A stretch of 7,633 nucleotides of DNA from Bacteroidota bacterium (GCA_023393375.1 JAEWLI010000016.1:1-7633); one strand, 5' to 3'. Counted from the first letter of the stretch, positions 1-6,684 are shown. Notes: generated by a model not told the origin, from the letters alone. Numbers and translations: made by a program.

Positions 1-63
1 TTCACTAAAACTTCTACTTTGTCTTTGAGAAATACTCATCTTAAAATCTTTTCTTTTTGCCAT
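1..63 (-). CDS. Partial CDS, N-terminus only; possible IS3-type transposase OrfA
   Basis: Reading the minus strand from an ATG at 63 down to 61, the frame stays open to the window edge and gives 21 residues, rich in Lys, Arg and Ser and ending in QRQSRSFSE. A basic start followed by an R-S-F-S-E motif resembles the N-terminus of IS3-family OrfA proteins, where a similar motif opens the helix-turn-helix domain. The sequence just upstream of the ATG is A-rich, as is common for starts in Bacteroidota. The gene would be transcribed away from the export locus. Only 63 bases are visible, so the family is a guess; an unrelated small basic protein is possible. Confidence 0.4.
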   Translation of the reverse strand, partial: MAKRKDFKMSISQRQSRSFSE

Positions 64-102
64 TTTTGTCTTTGTTAACCGTGTAAATTTATTCAATTTA
101 GC

Positions 103-228
103 GGTCAACCTATTTCAGGCAAGATCATTTGCTCAATTTAAGTTTTAACTCTTAGTTTTAAGTTCAAAGCTGGGTTGTTAATTCCTTTCAGCTTTCAGCT
201 TCTGAATTTCAGCTTATTTAGTTCAAAG
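103..228 (+). repeat. Large composite repeat A, left copy (inverted relative to 6800-6907)
   Basis: Bases 103-215 match the reverse complement of 6800-6907 almost throughout. By hand I see a few substitutions, a 1-base indel in a T run, a small cluster of changes near 166-172, and one missing short unit near the inner end. The inner part, 185-228, also matches the reverse complement of 7568-7611 at 42 of 44 positions. The outer edge begins GGTCAACC and the inner part is built from CTTTCAG-type units. No reading frame runs through both copies, so this is a noncoding dispersed repeat. Confidence 0.9.
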
Positions 229-366
229 CCCAAAATGAGCGGATGTTTCTCAATATCAAATTTTAACTTCTTAATTTAAAATTCAAGAATAGGTTATATT
301 CACTTTCAACTTTCAATTCTAATGACGCAATGCAAATCATCTGTTTTTAAAGGTTTGTAATGACTT

Positions 367-388
367 CTACGAACTATGAACTACGAGC
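367..388 (+). repeat. Short heptamer array (family C), left copy
   Basis: About three units of a 7-base repeat of the form [AG]CTA[TC]GA. The same units recur at 5756-5788 in this orientation and at 6685-6747 in the opposite orientation. Confidence 0.65.
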
Positions 389-394
389 TTACCC

Positions 395-418
395 CTTTGA
401 GCTTTCAACTTTGAACTT
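395..418 (+). repeat. Microrepeat E (CTTTGAGCTTTCA type), copy 1
   Basis: A 24-base stretch opening CTTTGAGCTTTCA and closing CTTTGAACTT. It recurs in the same orientation at 7487-7509 and 7547-7570 with one or two changes. This copy supplies the TTTG at 410-413 that I read as a -33 promoter element. Confidence 0.75.
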
Positions 419-439
419 TCAAACTTTGTTGTATCTTTG
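410..439 (+). promoter_or_regulatory. Bacteroidota-type promoter, -33 TTTG and -7 TATCTTTG
   Basis: TTTG at 410-413 is followed after 18 bases by TATCTTTG at 432-439. This fits the known Bacteroidota primary-sigma pattern (TTTG, about 17-23 bases, TAnnTTTG) without mismatch. Transcription would start near 445 and leave a leader of about 160 bases before the regulator gene at 605. It is the best promoter match in the window and is placed to drive the regulator and possibly the export genes behind it. Confidence 0.6.
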
Positions 440-510
440 CCCACTTTTAGAATATCTCCAACCGATAATTGAGAAAATACTTGCATCATTTATTTATTCT
501 CTATTAATTT

Positions 511-529
511 TGAGTAATTTTTTTACTCA
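511..529 (+). other. Small hairpin in the leader
   Basis: TGAGTAA at 511-517 pairs with TTACTCA at 523-529 around a TTTTT loop, a perfect 7-base dyad followed by T-rich sequence. It lies between the promoter and the regulator gene, so it could act as a weak attenuator or a protein-binding site. The stem is AT-rich, so terminator strength is doubtful. Confidence 0.3.
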
Positions 530-604
530 TTCTTTATTTTTCGCTGCATGGGAGTGACGTGGCGAAGCTGTACCCCGGATGATTAAAACCTAATCCCAAC
601 CGTA

Positions 605-1126
605 ATTTTAGACGCGCTAATTACATCCAAGACCCGAATCAAACTTCTTTTGAAGTTCTTTCTAAATCCCGAAAACTGCGCTTATCTGCGGGGCTTGGAG
701 ATGGAATTTGGGGAATCATCTAATGCCATCCGGCTGGAACTGAACCGGCTGGAGAAAGCCAACATGCTGTTATCTACACACAATGGAAATAAACGGCTAT
801 TCCAGGTAAACCAGCAACATCCTTTATATGGCGAGATCAACAGCATTGTGAGAAAATTTATTGGTTTGGATGTGATCGTGGAAAGCATTGCCAAACGACT
901 GGGCAATCTACAGGCCGTGTATCTGACAGGGGAAATGGTAAAAGGCACTGACAACGAAATCCTGGACCTGATATTTGTTGGGGATATCGACCAGTCCTAT
1001 CTGATCAATTGCATTGATAAAGCTGAAAAATATATCAGGAGAAAAGTAAGATACCTGATCTATTCTCAGGCTGATTTTTCAAAAATACAAGCCAATGGTA
1101 ATTTTCTCCTGATCTGGCAGAGTTAA
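605..1126 (+). CDS. Winged-helix regulator with degenerate nucleotidyltransferase-like domain
   Basis: The protein resembles the ArsR-like winged-helix proteins often found at the head of Bacteroidota polysaccharide loci. From the proposed start it has 173 residues. Residues about 3-75 form the winged helix (TSKTRIKLL as first helix, then the recognition region around SSNAIRLELNRLE). Residues about 85-160 look like a nucleotidyltransferase fold, with YLTGEMVKG in place of the usual G-S motif and ILDLIFVGD keeping only one Asp, so catalysis is unlikely. No ATG, GTG or TTG lies in frame between the stop at 584-586 and a TTG at 650. Starting at 650 would remove the first helix, whereas ATT at 605 fits the expected N-terminus. 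It lies 133 bases before the kinase gene and probably regulates the locus. Confident in the family, less so in the start. Confidence 0.82.
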   Translation: MLDALITSKTRIKLLLKFFLNPENCAYLRGLEMEFGESSNAIRLELNRLEKANMLLSTHNGNKRLFQVNQQHPLYGEINSIVRKFIGLDVIVESIAKRLGNLQAVYLTGEMVKGTDNEILDLIFVGDIDQSYLINCIDKAEKYIRRKVRYLIYSQADFSKIQANGNFLLIWQS

Positions 1127-1155
1127 GAGGCTTGAAGCAGCCATTTTGTATGTTA

Positions 1156-1170
1156 TTCATAAAATATGAA
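1156..1170. promoter_or_regulatory. Candidate operator, first dyad
   Basis: TTCATA-AAA-TATGAA is a perfect inverted repeat with 6-base arms and a 3-base spacer, in the spacer between the winged-helix regulator and the kinase gene. Its centre (1163) is 32 bases, about three helical turns, from the centre of the next dyad (1195). This geometry would suit a dimeric winged-helix protein. Which protein binds is inference. Confidence 0.4.
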
Positions 1171-1187
1171 CATATTTATTCCGTTTC

Positions 1188-1213
1188 ATGATTGTTAATC
1201 ATTCCAAATGATT
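1188..1213. promoter_or_regulatory. Candidate operator, second dyad plus extra half-site
   Basis: ATGATT-GTT-AATCAT (1188-1202) has the same 6-3-6 geometry as the dyad at 1156-1170, and a third ATGATT follows at 1208-1213. It lies about 50-70 bases before the kinase start. A -7-like TAGATTTA at 1233-1240 is a poor promoter match with no clear -33 partner, so the promoter position here is uncertain. Confidence 0.4.
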
Positions 1214-1259
1214 AAATATCTGAATTTTTTCATAGATTTATTGGTCAATTACTAAAATT

Positions 1260-3632
1260 GTGGATAATCAACCCTGGGAAAAAAGCGATAATCTTGACGA
1301 TGTAAAGAAATTTCTTGGCAAAGTCATGCGGTATTGGTACCTGATATTGGGTGTTTTGATTATTGCAGTGATCACAGCTTTTGCTTTCAACCGTTATACC
1401 AAGCAGGTCTACGTAATTAGTGCCAGCTTCATTACTAAAAAATTCGATCAGAACCGCACAGGTCAGTTAGGGGGAGTAATTGAAGAAAATATTTTTCGTC
1501 AAAACATTGAGGTGAGCCAGGAAATTCCTTTCCTGAAGTCACAAGATAAAATTGAAGAAACATTAAAACGTCTTGATTTTGGTATTTCATATTTTGTAAA
1601 AGGTAGATTTAAGACAACGGAAATATATGGACCTTTTAATTTTAAAGTCATCCTTGACTCAACATCTACTTCCATCCCTTATGGCCACCCAATCTTCATT
1701 CATTCCAAAAATGGCAAATATACCCTCGAAACGGAAAATGCAGATTTGCAAAAAGAACTCACCGGAAAGGAGTTTTTCTTTGGCAGACCATATGACTTGA
1801 AAGGATGGAAATTCACCATCAATCAAAATACTACAGCCAGTAGAGGCACTGACTACTATTATTTTATCATCAACAACCCTCGATCCTTATTGTCGGAATA
1901 TCGTAATAAATTGTCTATCAATTGGGCCCAAAAAGGTTCAGCAATATTAAATGTGAACATGCAAAGTGATATGCCGGACAAAGACCTGGCATTTTTACGA
2001 ACTTACCTCAATGTAGTTATTGAGAAAGGATTACAGGATAAGAATGAACACCTGACCAATACAATTGATTTTATAAACCATTATATTGTAGGCATTGCCG
2101 ATACCCTTTTGTCATACCAGAACCGCATTGATAATTACAAATTGGCCAATCGGGAGCTGATCAATGGGCCCTCCATAATGTACGAAAGACTTAATGAATT
2201 AGATCGTTTGGAAGCAGATGTGCTGTTGACCAATAAATACTATGATTATATAACTGAGTACATTCAGGAGAAAAGGGATTCTGTGGTATTTGCACCTAAT
2301 GTGATAGGATTGAATGCACCTTTGTTAACTGATTTGGTTAACGATTATATTGCCGCTAAATGGGAGGAAAAGAACAAAAGGAATGAATTTAATTACCTGA
2401 ACCCGGTTGTTAACAAGAAAAGTGACGCTTTTGAAAGAATTGAACAAAATATTTATGAGAGCATAAATGAACTCAAGGCCGCCAACCAAATGAAATTGGA
2501 ACAAATCAATGAAAGGGCCAGATTTTATTATGGTACGATCAAAGGATCACAGGCAGAATCCAGGGAGTTTTCGGAATTGGAAAGAATGCGTGCTATTTAT
2601 AATAATTTATTTAATGAACTGATCTCCCGCCGTACAAATGCCCATATCACCCGCGCTTCCACCACATCCGACTATCAGATTGTAACATCTCCAGGATACA
2701 GCTCATTGCCAATCAAACCGGATAAAAATAAAAATTATTTGATTGCCATCATCTTAGGATTAGGCCTGCCCATTGGATTTATCTATTTAAAAGACATGTT
2801 CAATAACAAGATCATTACCAAAGACGATCTTCTAAAAGGTACGAATATTCCGTTGATCGGAAATATTGGTCACAGCATAGCCAAATCCAATATTGTGATC
2901 AAAGAAAAACCAAAATCGGTGGTTTCCGAATCATTCAGAAGTATCCGGGCTAATTTGCAATACCTTAACAAAGGAGAAAAAAACCATACAGTGTGCCTGA
3001 TCACCTCCTCGATCAGCAATGAAGGGAAAACCTTCTGTTCCATTAATCTGGCTTATGCATTTGCGCTTACCGGTAAAAAAACCGTATTATTAGGAGCCGA
3101 TATGAGAAAACCCACGTTGTCCAAAAATTTTGATATGAGGGACTACAAAGGGTTAAGCAATTATCTGGCAGGATTTGTAAGCATCGAAAAAGTAATATAT
3201 CCCATTGAAGACCAGATGCTTTTCATTATACCCGGTGGAGATGTCCCCCCAAATCCGGCTGAACTGATTACATCTGACAAAATGGGGGGGATGATGGAAT
3301 ATCTTCGTAAAAACTTTGAGGTGGTCATTATTGATACCCCGCCGATAGGATTGGTCTCCGACTCTATCGAATTATTAAAATATACAGATATCAACCTTCT
3401 GGTAGTTCGTCAAGGTCGAACGTTAAAAGACTCACTTGCTGCCATTACCGACATGTATACATCAGGAAAGATTTCCAACATGGGCATACTATTTAACGAT
3501 GTAGATTTTTCAAAAATGAATTATGGCTATACTTCCGGGTATGGATACGGTTATGGCAATGGTGGATATGGCTATTATGACGAAGACGAGGACAAATTAA
3601 AGTGGTGGCAAAGAATGGGGGTGAAAGGTTGA
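1260..3632 (+). CDS. wzc: Wzc-type polysaccharide co-polymerase and BY-kinase
   Basis: An inner-membrane chain-length regulator fused to a tyrosine autokinase, which controls assembly and export of surface polysaccharide. The 790 residues show TM1 at about 26-43, a long periplasmic part with helical, probably coiled-coil stretches, a proline motif before the second membrane segment (P478, P484, P487) and TM2 at about 493-510. The cytoplasmic kinase follows: Walker A with EGKT at 588-591, Walker A' GADMR at 612-616 (Gly where many homologues have the first Asp), and Walker B ending IIDTPP with D692. The tail carries eight tyrosines (755, 757, 761, 763, 765, 770, 772, 773) and an acidic stretch, the usual autophosphorylation cluster. 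The start is GTG with no clear Shine-Dalgarno. All key motifs look intact. No matching tyrosine phosphatase gene is in the window. Confidence 0.95.
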   Translation: MDNQPWEKSDNLDDVKKFLGKVMRYWYLILGVLIIAVITAFAFNRYTKQVYVISASFITKKFDQNRTGQLGGVIEENIFRQNIEVSQEIPFLKSQDKIEETLKRLDFGISYFVKGRFKTTEIYGPFNFKVILDSTSTSIPYGHPIFIHSKNGKYTLETENADLQKELTGKEFFFGRPYDLKGWKFTINQNTTASRGTDYYYFIINNPRSLLSEYRNKLSINWAQKGSAILNVNMQSDMPDKDLAFLRTYLNVVIEKGLQDKNEHLTNTIDFINHYIVGIADTLLSYQNRIDNYKLANRELINGPSIMYERLNELDRLEADVLLTNKYYDYITEYIQEKRDSVVFAPNVIGLNAPLLTDLVNDYIAAKWEEKNKRNEFNYLNPVVNKKSDAFERIEQNIYESINELKAANQMKLEQINERARFYYGTIKGSQAESREFSELERMRAIYNNLFNELISRRTNAHITRASTTSDYQIVTSPGYSSLPIKPDKNKNYLIAIILGLGLPIGFIYLKDMFNNKIITKDDLLKGTNIPLIGNIGHSIAKSNIVIKEKPKSVVSESFRSIRANLQYLNKGEKNHTVCLITSSISNEGKTFCSINLAYAFALTGKKTVLLGADMRKPTLSKNFDMRDYKGLSNYLAGFVSIEKVIYPIEDQMLFIIPGGDVPPNPAELITSDKMGGMMEYLRKNFEVVIIDTPPIGLVSDSIELLKYTDINLLVVRQGRTLKDSLAAITDMYTSGKISNMGILFNDVDFSKMNYGYTSGYGYGYGNGGYGYYDEDEDKLKWWQRMGVKG

Positions 3633-3750
3633 AGTTGGTTTTCCAATTAATCATTCCTATAAAACAGAAACAAAGATTATCATTAATAAATCTGTATTAA
3701 TCCAATTATTCGAACCAGTACTTCAATAATCCATAGAAAATTTTAGCTGA

Positions 3751-4671
3751 ATGAACATAAAATCCCCTGTATTCTTTACATTGATTATTGCCGTTATCTT
3801 GGTTTCCTCCTGCGTGCCCAACCGCAAGATCGTTTATATGCAGCACAAAAACGAGTTGAAAAGATCTTTTCCTACTGATAGTGTTCTTCGGACCTATCAG
3901 TTGAAAAAAGAGGTTTACCGACTTAAAGGAGAAGATATCATTAGCCTACGCGTAGCCAGTATCACTGAAGAAGAATTCAACTTCATCAGCAAATACGAAA
4001 TGCAACTGGGCAGCATCAGGCAATTGAATCAGTATTCACAAGGTAGCCCTACTACAGGTGAACGCACTACTCAAAGCACGGCAAATTTAGGTAACCTGGG
4101 AAATTTGAGCAGTGGTGGTGCAGGAACAGCCATTTTGATGGACAGGCTCAATTCAGGTTTTAAGATAAAGATGGATGGCACCATTGAGCTGCCACAAATT
4201 GGGCAATTGAAATTAGCAGGTTTGACCATCAGTGAAGCAGAGGAATTGATCAGAGAATCGCTCATTGGATATTATGAGACGCCCATGGTGCGCATCCAAT
4301 TGCTAAATTTCCATTATACCATTCTTGGCGAGATCAACAATGAAGGACGGTATACCAGTTACAATCCTGAGTTGAATATCTTTGAAGCTATTTTATTGGC
4401 GGGCAATCTCACCGAAGTAGCTGACAGGACTCAGGTCAAGATTGTACGACAAAATGAAGGTAATACTCAAATCATTTACTTGAATATGTTGGATGAGGAT
4501 ATCCTGAATTCCGGCAATTTTTTTATTCAACCCAACGACATGATCATTATCCCACCACTTCAAGCGAGGAGCACCACTCGTTATACCTTGCCACGGCTTA
4601 CGTCTACGCTTGGTATCCTGAGTTCTTCCTTGTCGGTGATTGCCTTGATCATTACATTGAACAACAGATAA
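3751..4671 (+). CDS. wza: Wza-type outer-membrane polysaccharide export lipoprotein
   Basis: It forms the periplasmic and outer-membrane part of the export channel and would dock on the kinase encoded 118 bases upstream. The 306 residues open with a lipoprotein signal peptide whose lipobox VSSC puts the lipidated Cys at 21. A polysaccharide-export domain starts at about 55 (YRLKGEDIISLRV), is interrupted by a Gly/Ser/Thr/Asn-rich insertion at about 98-126, and resumes at about 136-185 (GFKIKMDGTIELPQIG). An SLBB domain covers about 187-235 (YTILGEINNEGRY), followed by FIQPNDMIIIPP at 258-268. A hydrophobic helix at about 284-303 closes the protein, as in homologues that cross the outer membrane. 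The ATG is supported by the signal peptide beginning directly after it. Kinase and lipoprotein are probably co-transcribed. Confidence 0.93.
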   Translation: MNIKSPVFFTLIIAVILVSSCVPNRKIVYMQHKNELKRSFPTDSVLRTYQLKKEVYRLKGEDIISLRVASITEEEFNFISKYEMQLGSIRQLNQYSQGSPTTGERTTQSTANLGNLGNLSSGGAGTAILMDRLNSGFKIKMDGTIELPQIGQLKLAGLTISEAEELIRESLIGYYETPMVRIQLLNFHYTILGEINNEGRYTSYNPELNIFEAILLAGNLTEVADRTQVKIVRQNEGNTQIIYLNMLDEDILNSGNFFIQPNDMIIIPPLQARSTTRYTLPRLTSTLGILSSSLSVIALIITLNNR

Positions 4672-4682
4672 AAAGTTACGAG

Positions 4683-4800
4683 GATTTCTGAATTATGAAT
4701 CACATATTCCAAGAGTGCAAATAAATTGTAAATCGCATATCGTAATTCGTCATTCACAAATCAAAAAGTGATTTCTGAATTATGAATAGTGATTTCTGAA
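4683..4800 (+). repeat. Composite repeat B, copy 1 (left of VapBC)
   Basis: A noncoding unit of 118 bases beginning and ending with GATTTCTGAA-type sequence. It aligns without gaps to 5594-5710; I count about 14 differences in 117 positions. It begins 12 bases after the lipoprotein stop codon and ends 83 bases before the antitoxin gene. Confidence 0.85.
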
Positions 4801-4883
4801 ATTCTCAAGCTGAGTTCACACAGTAAACAAAATCCTGTCAGATACGTAAAACCTACTTCACTGGAACTATAATTAGGATTGTT

Positions 4884-5090
4884 ATGAGTAAAACATTAAA
4901 AGTATTAAAAGATGCTCAATCCCTTTCTATAGCCGAAAGAAAAGAGCTTATAAAGCTTCTTGTCGATTCATTAAATACCTCATCCCAATTGGAAGAACTG
5001 ACCATTAAGAAAAAGTGGAAGGGAATAGGTTCAGTAAAATTGGGAAAAAATCTGGATCAAATCAACATCAGGGATTTTGCACATGACTAA
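4884..5090 (+). CDS. VapB-type / addiction-module antitoxin
   Basis: A 68-residue protein directly before, and overlapping, a PIN-domain toxin. The opening LKDAQSLSIAERKELIKLLVDSL resembles the N-terminal helical segment of small addiction-module antitoxins (S-x-x-E-R-x-E-L followed by L-x-x-S-L). The C-terminal half is basic, then ends in a short acidic tail, and should wrap the toxin active site, though no specific binding motif can be assigned. Partner and size support the role better than the sequence does. The ATG at 4884 is the natural start. A TATAAT-like sequence lies at 4870-4875, too close to the start to be a convincing promoter. Antitoxins of this kind usually repress their own operon; no clear operator is visible. 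Confidence 0.75.
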   Translation: MSKTLKVLKDAQSLSIAERKELIKLLVDSLNTSSQLEELTIKKKWKGIGSVKLGKNLDQINIRDFAHD

Positions 5091-5484
5091 CGTCCTGATT
5101 GATACGAATGTATTTATCTATGCTTTAAATGCCGATTCGGAGTATCATGATAAATGTGTTAGATTACTTTATGGGGAAGAACAATTATTTACTACCTCGA
5201 AGAATATTTCTGAATATTTCGCTGTATGCTCGAAGTTAAATATTGATAGCCATTTAATCTGGACTTTCTATAACTCCCTTTTAACAAATGTCACCCTACT
5301 ATATCCCAATGAGATAAGCATGAAGATTTTTGAGGAGCTTATATTAAAGTATAAACCGAGTGGGAATAGGGTATTTGATATAGAAATAGTTTCTATAATG
5401 CTTTCATCAGGTTTAGCAGAAATTGCCACTTTAAATCATAAAGATTTTCTATTGGTCACCGAAATTAACCTTTTTAGGTTTTAA
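5083..5484 (+). CDS. vapC: VapC-type PIN-domain ribonuclease toxin
   Basis: A probable Mg-dependent ribonuclease toxin that cleaves RNA when its antitoxin is lost. The 133 residues fit a single PIN domain. LIDTNVFIYAL supplies the first acidic residue (D7), NISEYF the second (E44), RVFDIEIVSIMLSSGL the third (D99) and LNHKDF a fourth (D121), so the active site appears complete. The start is the ATG at 5083, overlapping the antitoxin stop by 8 bases, typical translational coupling. An in-frame TTG at 5077 would add only two residues. By base count the gene is very AT-rich (one sampled 60-base line is about 28% GC), lower than the permease gene, which fits separate acquisition. Confidence 0.88.
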   Translation: MTNVLIDTNVFIYALNADSEYHDKCVRLLYGEEQLFTTSKNISEYFAVCSKLNIDSHLIWTFYNSLLTNVTLLYPNEISMKIFEELILKYKPSGNRVFDIEIVSIMLSSGLAEIATLNHKDFLLVTEINLFRF

Positions 5485-5530
5485 CAATATTTTGGTAAAT
5501 GAGAAACGATTTTAATGCGCACTGATGTTT

Positions 5531-5603
5531 AATCATAGCATATCGCAATTCGTCATTCGCAAATCAAAGAATGATTATTGAATTATGAATAGTGATTTCT
5601 GAA
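5531..5603 (+). repeat. Composite repeat B, partial copy
   Basis: It matches the last 70 or so bases of copy 1 (from about 4730) with several changes. It shares its final GATTTCTGAA with the start of the next full copy at 5594, so the two are fused head to tail. Confidence 0.75.
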
Positions 5604-5710
5604 TTATGAGTATCATATTCCGAGAGTACAAATAAATCGTAAATCGCATATCACAATTCATCATTCACAAATCAATAAATGATTTCAGAATTCTGAATAA
5701 TGATTTCTGA
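5594..5710 (+). repeat. Composite repeat B, copy 2 (right of VapBC)
   Basis: A full-length unit in the same orientation as 4683-4800 and about 88% identical by hand count, without gaps. It is followed by further TTTCTGAATTCTGAAT-like fragments to about 5727. With the partial copy it fills most of the 344-base spacer between the toxin and permease genes, where I see no gene. Confidence 0.85.
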
Positions 5711-5755
5711 TTTCTGAATTCTGAATGAGTAAAGAAGAATATTAGGCAGGGTCAA

Positions 5756-5788
5756 GCTATCAGCTATGAACTACGAGCTATGAGCTAT
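5756..5788 (+). repeat. Heptamer array C, left of permease
   Basis: About 4.7 units of [GA]CTA[TC][GC]A in tandem. The reverse complement of this unit makes up the longer array at 6685-6747, so the two arrays face each other across the permease gene. Confidence 0.75.
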
Positions 5789-5790
5789 TC

Positions 5791-5820
5791 CAACTCACCA
5801 ACTCACCAGCTAACCAACTT
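5791..5820 (+). repeat. Octamer array D, left of permease
   Basis: About 3.75 units of CAACTCAC (two exact, one CAGCTAAC, then CAACTT), ending 8 bases before the permease start codon. Related sequence in the opposite orientation lies at 6766-6796. The array occupies the ribosome-binding region, so no ordinary ribosome-binding site is visible for the permease gene. Confidence 0.65.
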
Positions 5821-5828
5821 AAACAACA

Positions 5829-6683
5829 ATGGATCAACACTTAAAAACAACAGTTTATTCTCCTGAATCAGGTGTCAGGCACCCAATTAAACTGCTAAAA
5901 GATGTATTCGCCGACCTGGGTCAAGCCCATTCATTGGGATTGCGACTGGCCAAACGAAATATTAAAGCTCAGTACCGTCAGTCCATGCTAGGTTATGTGT
6001 GGTCTGTACTACCACCGTTGGTCACCTCAATGGTTTGGGTATTCCTCAACAGCCAGAGCATTGTAAACATTGCCGATCCGGGAGTACCATATCCATTGTT
6101 TGTGTTAACGGGCACCCTCTTGTGGCAGATGTTCACCGAAAGTGTGAATGCACCTTTAAAAGGTGTGGCGGGTGGTAAGTCAATGTTGGCAAAAATCAAT
6201 TTTCCCCGTGAGTCCTTGTTGTTATCAGGGATGTACGAAACATTTTTCAATACCACGATTAAGCTGGGACTTCTGGTGGGTATTTTTGCCTTTTACCAGT
6301 ATTTGCCTCCTGTGTCTGCACTGTTATGTTTGGTAGGATTTGTGGCATTGATGATCCTGGGAAATGCCGTTGGCATATTGCTTACCCCCATAGGCATGTT
6401 ATATACCGACATCACCCGGCTGATCGCCGTGGTTTTACAATTTGGCATTTATTTAACGCCCGTCATCTATCCGCATCCACGGTCGGGGTTAGCGGCACAG
6501 TTGATGCAGTACAATCCCATTGCTCCCGTGTTGACCACCACAAGGGCATGGTTGTTGGATATGCCCAATACAGGTATCAGTTCCTTTTGGTTGATCACCG
6601 TGATTGCATTGGTGTTGTATGTGATAGGTCTGTTTTTCTATAGATTGGCAATGCCCATTGTAATAGAAAGGGTTGGGAGTTAG
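5829..6683 (+). CDS. ABC-2 polysaccharide exporter permease (Wzm/TagG/KpsM-like)
   Basis: The membrane subunit of an ABC exporter that moves undecaprenyl-linked polysaccharide or a similar glycolipid across the inner membrane. The 284 residues carry the family signature RNIKAQYRQSMLGYVWSVL at about 43-61 and the conserved TPVIYP at 210-215. Six hydrophobic segments fit at about 56-74, 88-106, 142-160, 162-190, 198-215 and 252-271. Length is normal and the reading frame intact. The family works as a dimer with a separate ATPase; no ATPase gene lies between here and the window end. The gene is less AT-rich than its neighbours (one sampled 60-base line is about 47% GC). Repeat arrays on both sides separate it from the kinase and lipoprotein genes, so it may not share their transcript. 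Confidence 0.92.
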   Translation: MDQHLKTTVYSPESGVRHPIKLLKDVFADLGQAHSLGLRLAKRNIKAQYRQSMLGYVWSVLPPLVTSMVWVFLNSQSIVNIADPGVPYPLFVLTGTLLWQMFTESVNAPLKGVAGGKSMLAKINFPRESLLLSGMYETFFNTTIKLGLLVGIFAFYQYLPPVSALLCLVGFVALMILGNAVGILLTPIGMLYTDITRLIAVVLQFGIYLTPVIYPHPRSGLAAQLMQYNPIAPVLTTTRAWLLDMPNTGISSFWLITVIALVLYVIGLFFYRLAMPIVIERVGS

Positions 6684-6684
6684 T

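Larger units (their letters stand above)
64..604. other. Gene-poor spacer with repeats, promoter and leader
   Basis: About 540 bases without a gene I can support. From left to right it holds the possible upstream end of the mobile gene (64-107), the left copy of the large inverted repeat (103-228), an AT-rich stretch with no recognisable content (229-366), a short heptamer array (367-388), a microrepeat carrying a promoter (395-439), an AT-rich leader with a small hairpin (511-529), and a more GC-rich stretch around 541-580 containing a 12-codon reading frame. A 65-codon open frame at 360-557 lies mostly in repeat sequence and resembles no family, so I do not count it as a gene. Confidence 0.6.

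Noticed and set aside
360..557. Open frame of 65 codons on the plus strand
   Set aside because: Its first third is repeat sequence (heptamer and microrepeat E), it spans the likely promoter, and the rest is low-complexity AT-rich sequence with no family resemblance.
3639..3656. TTGG/CCAA hairpin after the kinase gene as a terminator
   Set aside because: A four-base stem is too weak, and the lipoprotein gene behind it is probably co-transcribed.
4868..4875. TATAAT-like -10 element for the VapBC pair
   Set aside because: It lies only 8 bases before the start codon, has no convincing -35, and does not match the Bacteroidota -7 pattern.
5077..5082. TTG start for the VapC gene
   Set aside because: ATG at 5083, two codons later, fits the PIN N-terminus and gives a typical overlap with the antitoxin stop.
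5467..5480. Hairpin at the end of the VapC gene as an intrinsic terminator
   Set aside because: The stem is only five base pairs, AT-rich, and overlaps the final codons; no proper T run follows.
6326..6643. Open frame of 105 codons inside the permease gene, and several minus-strand frames under the regulator, kinase, lipoprotein and permease genes
   Set aside because: Each lies fully or largely inside a well-supported gene in another frame and shows no recognisable motif.
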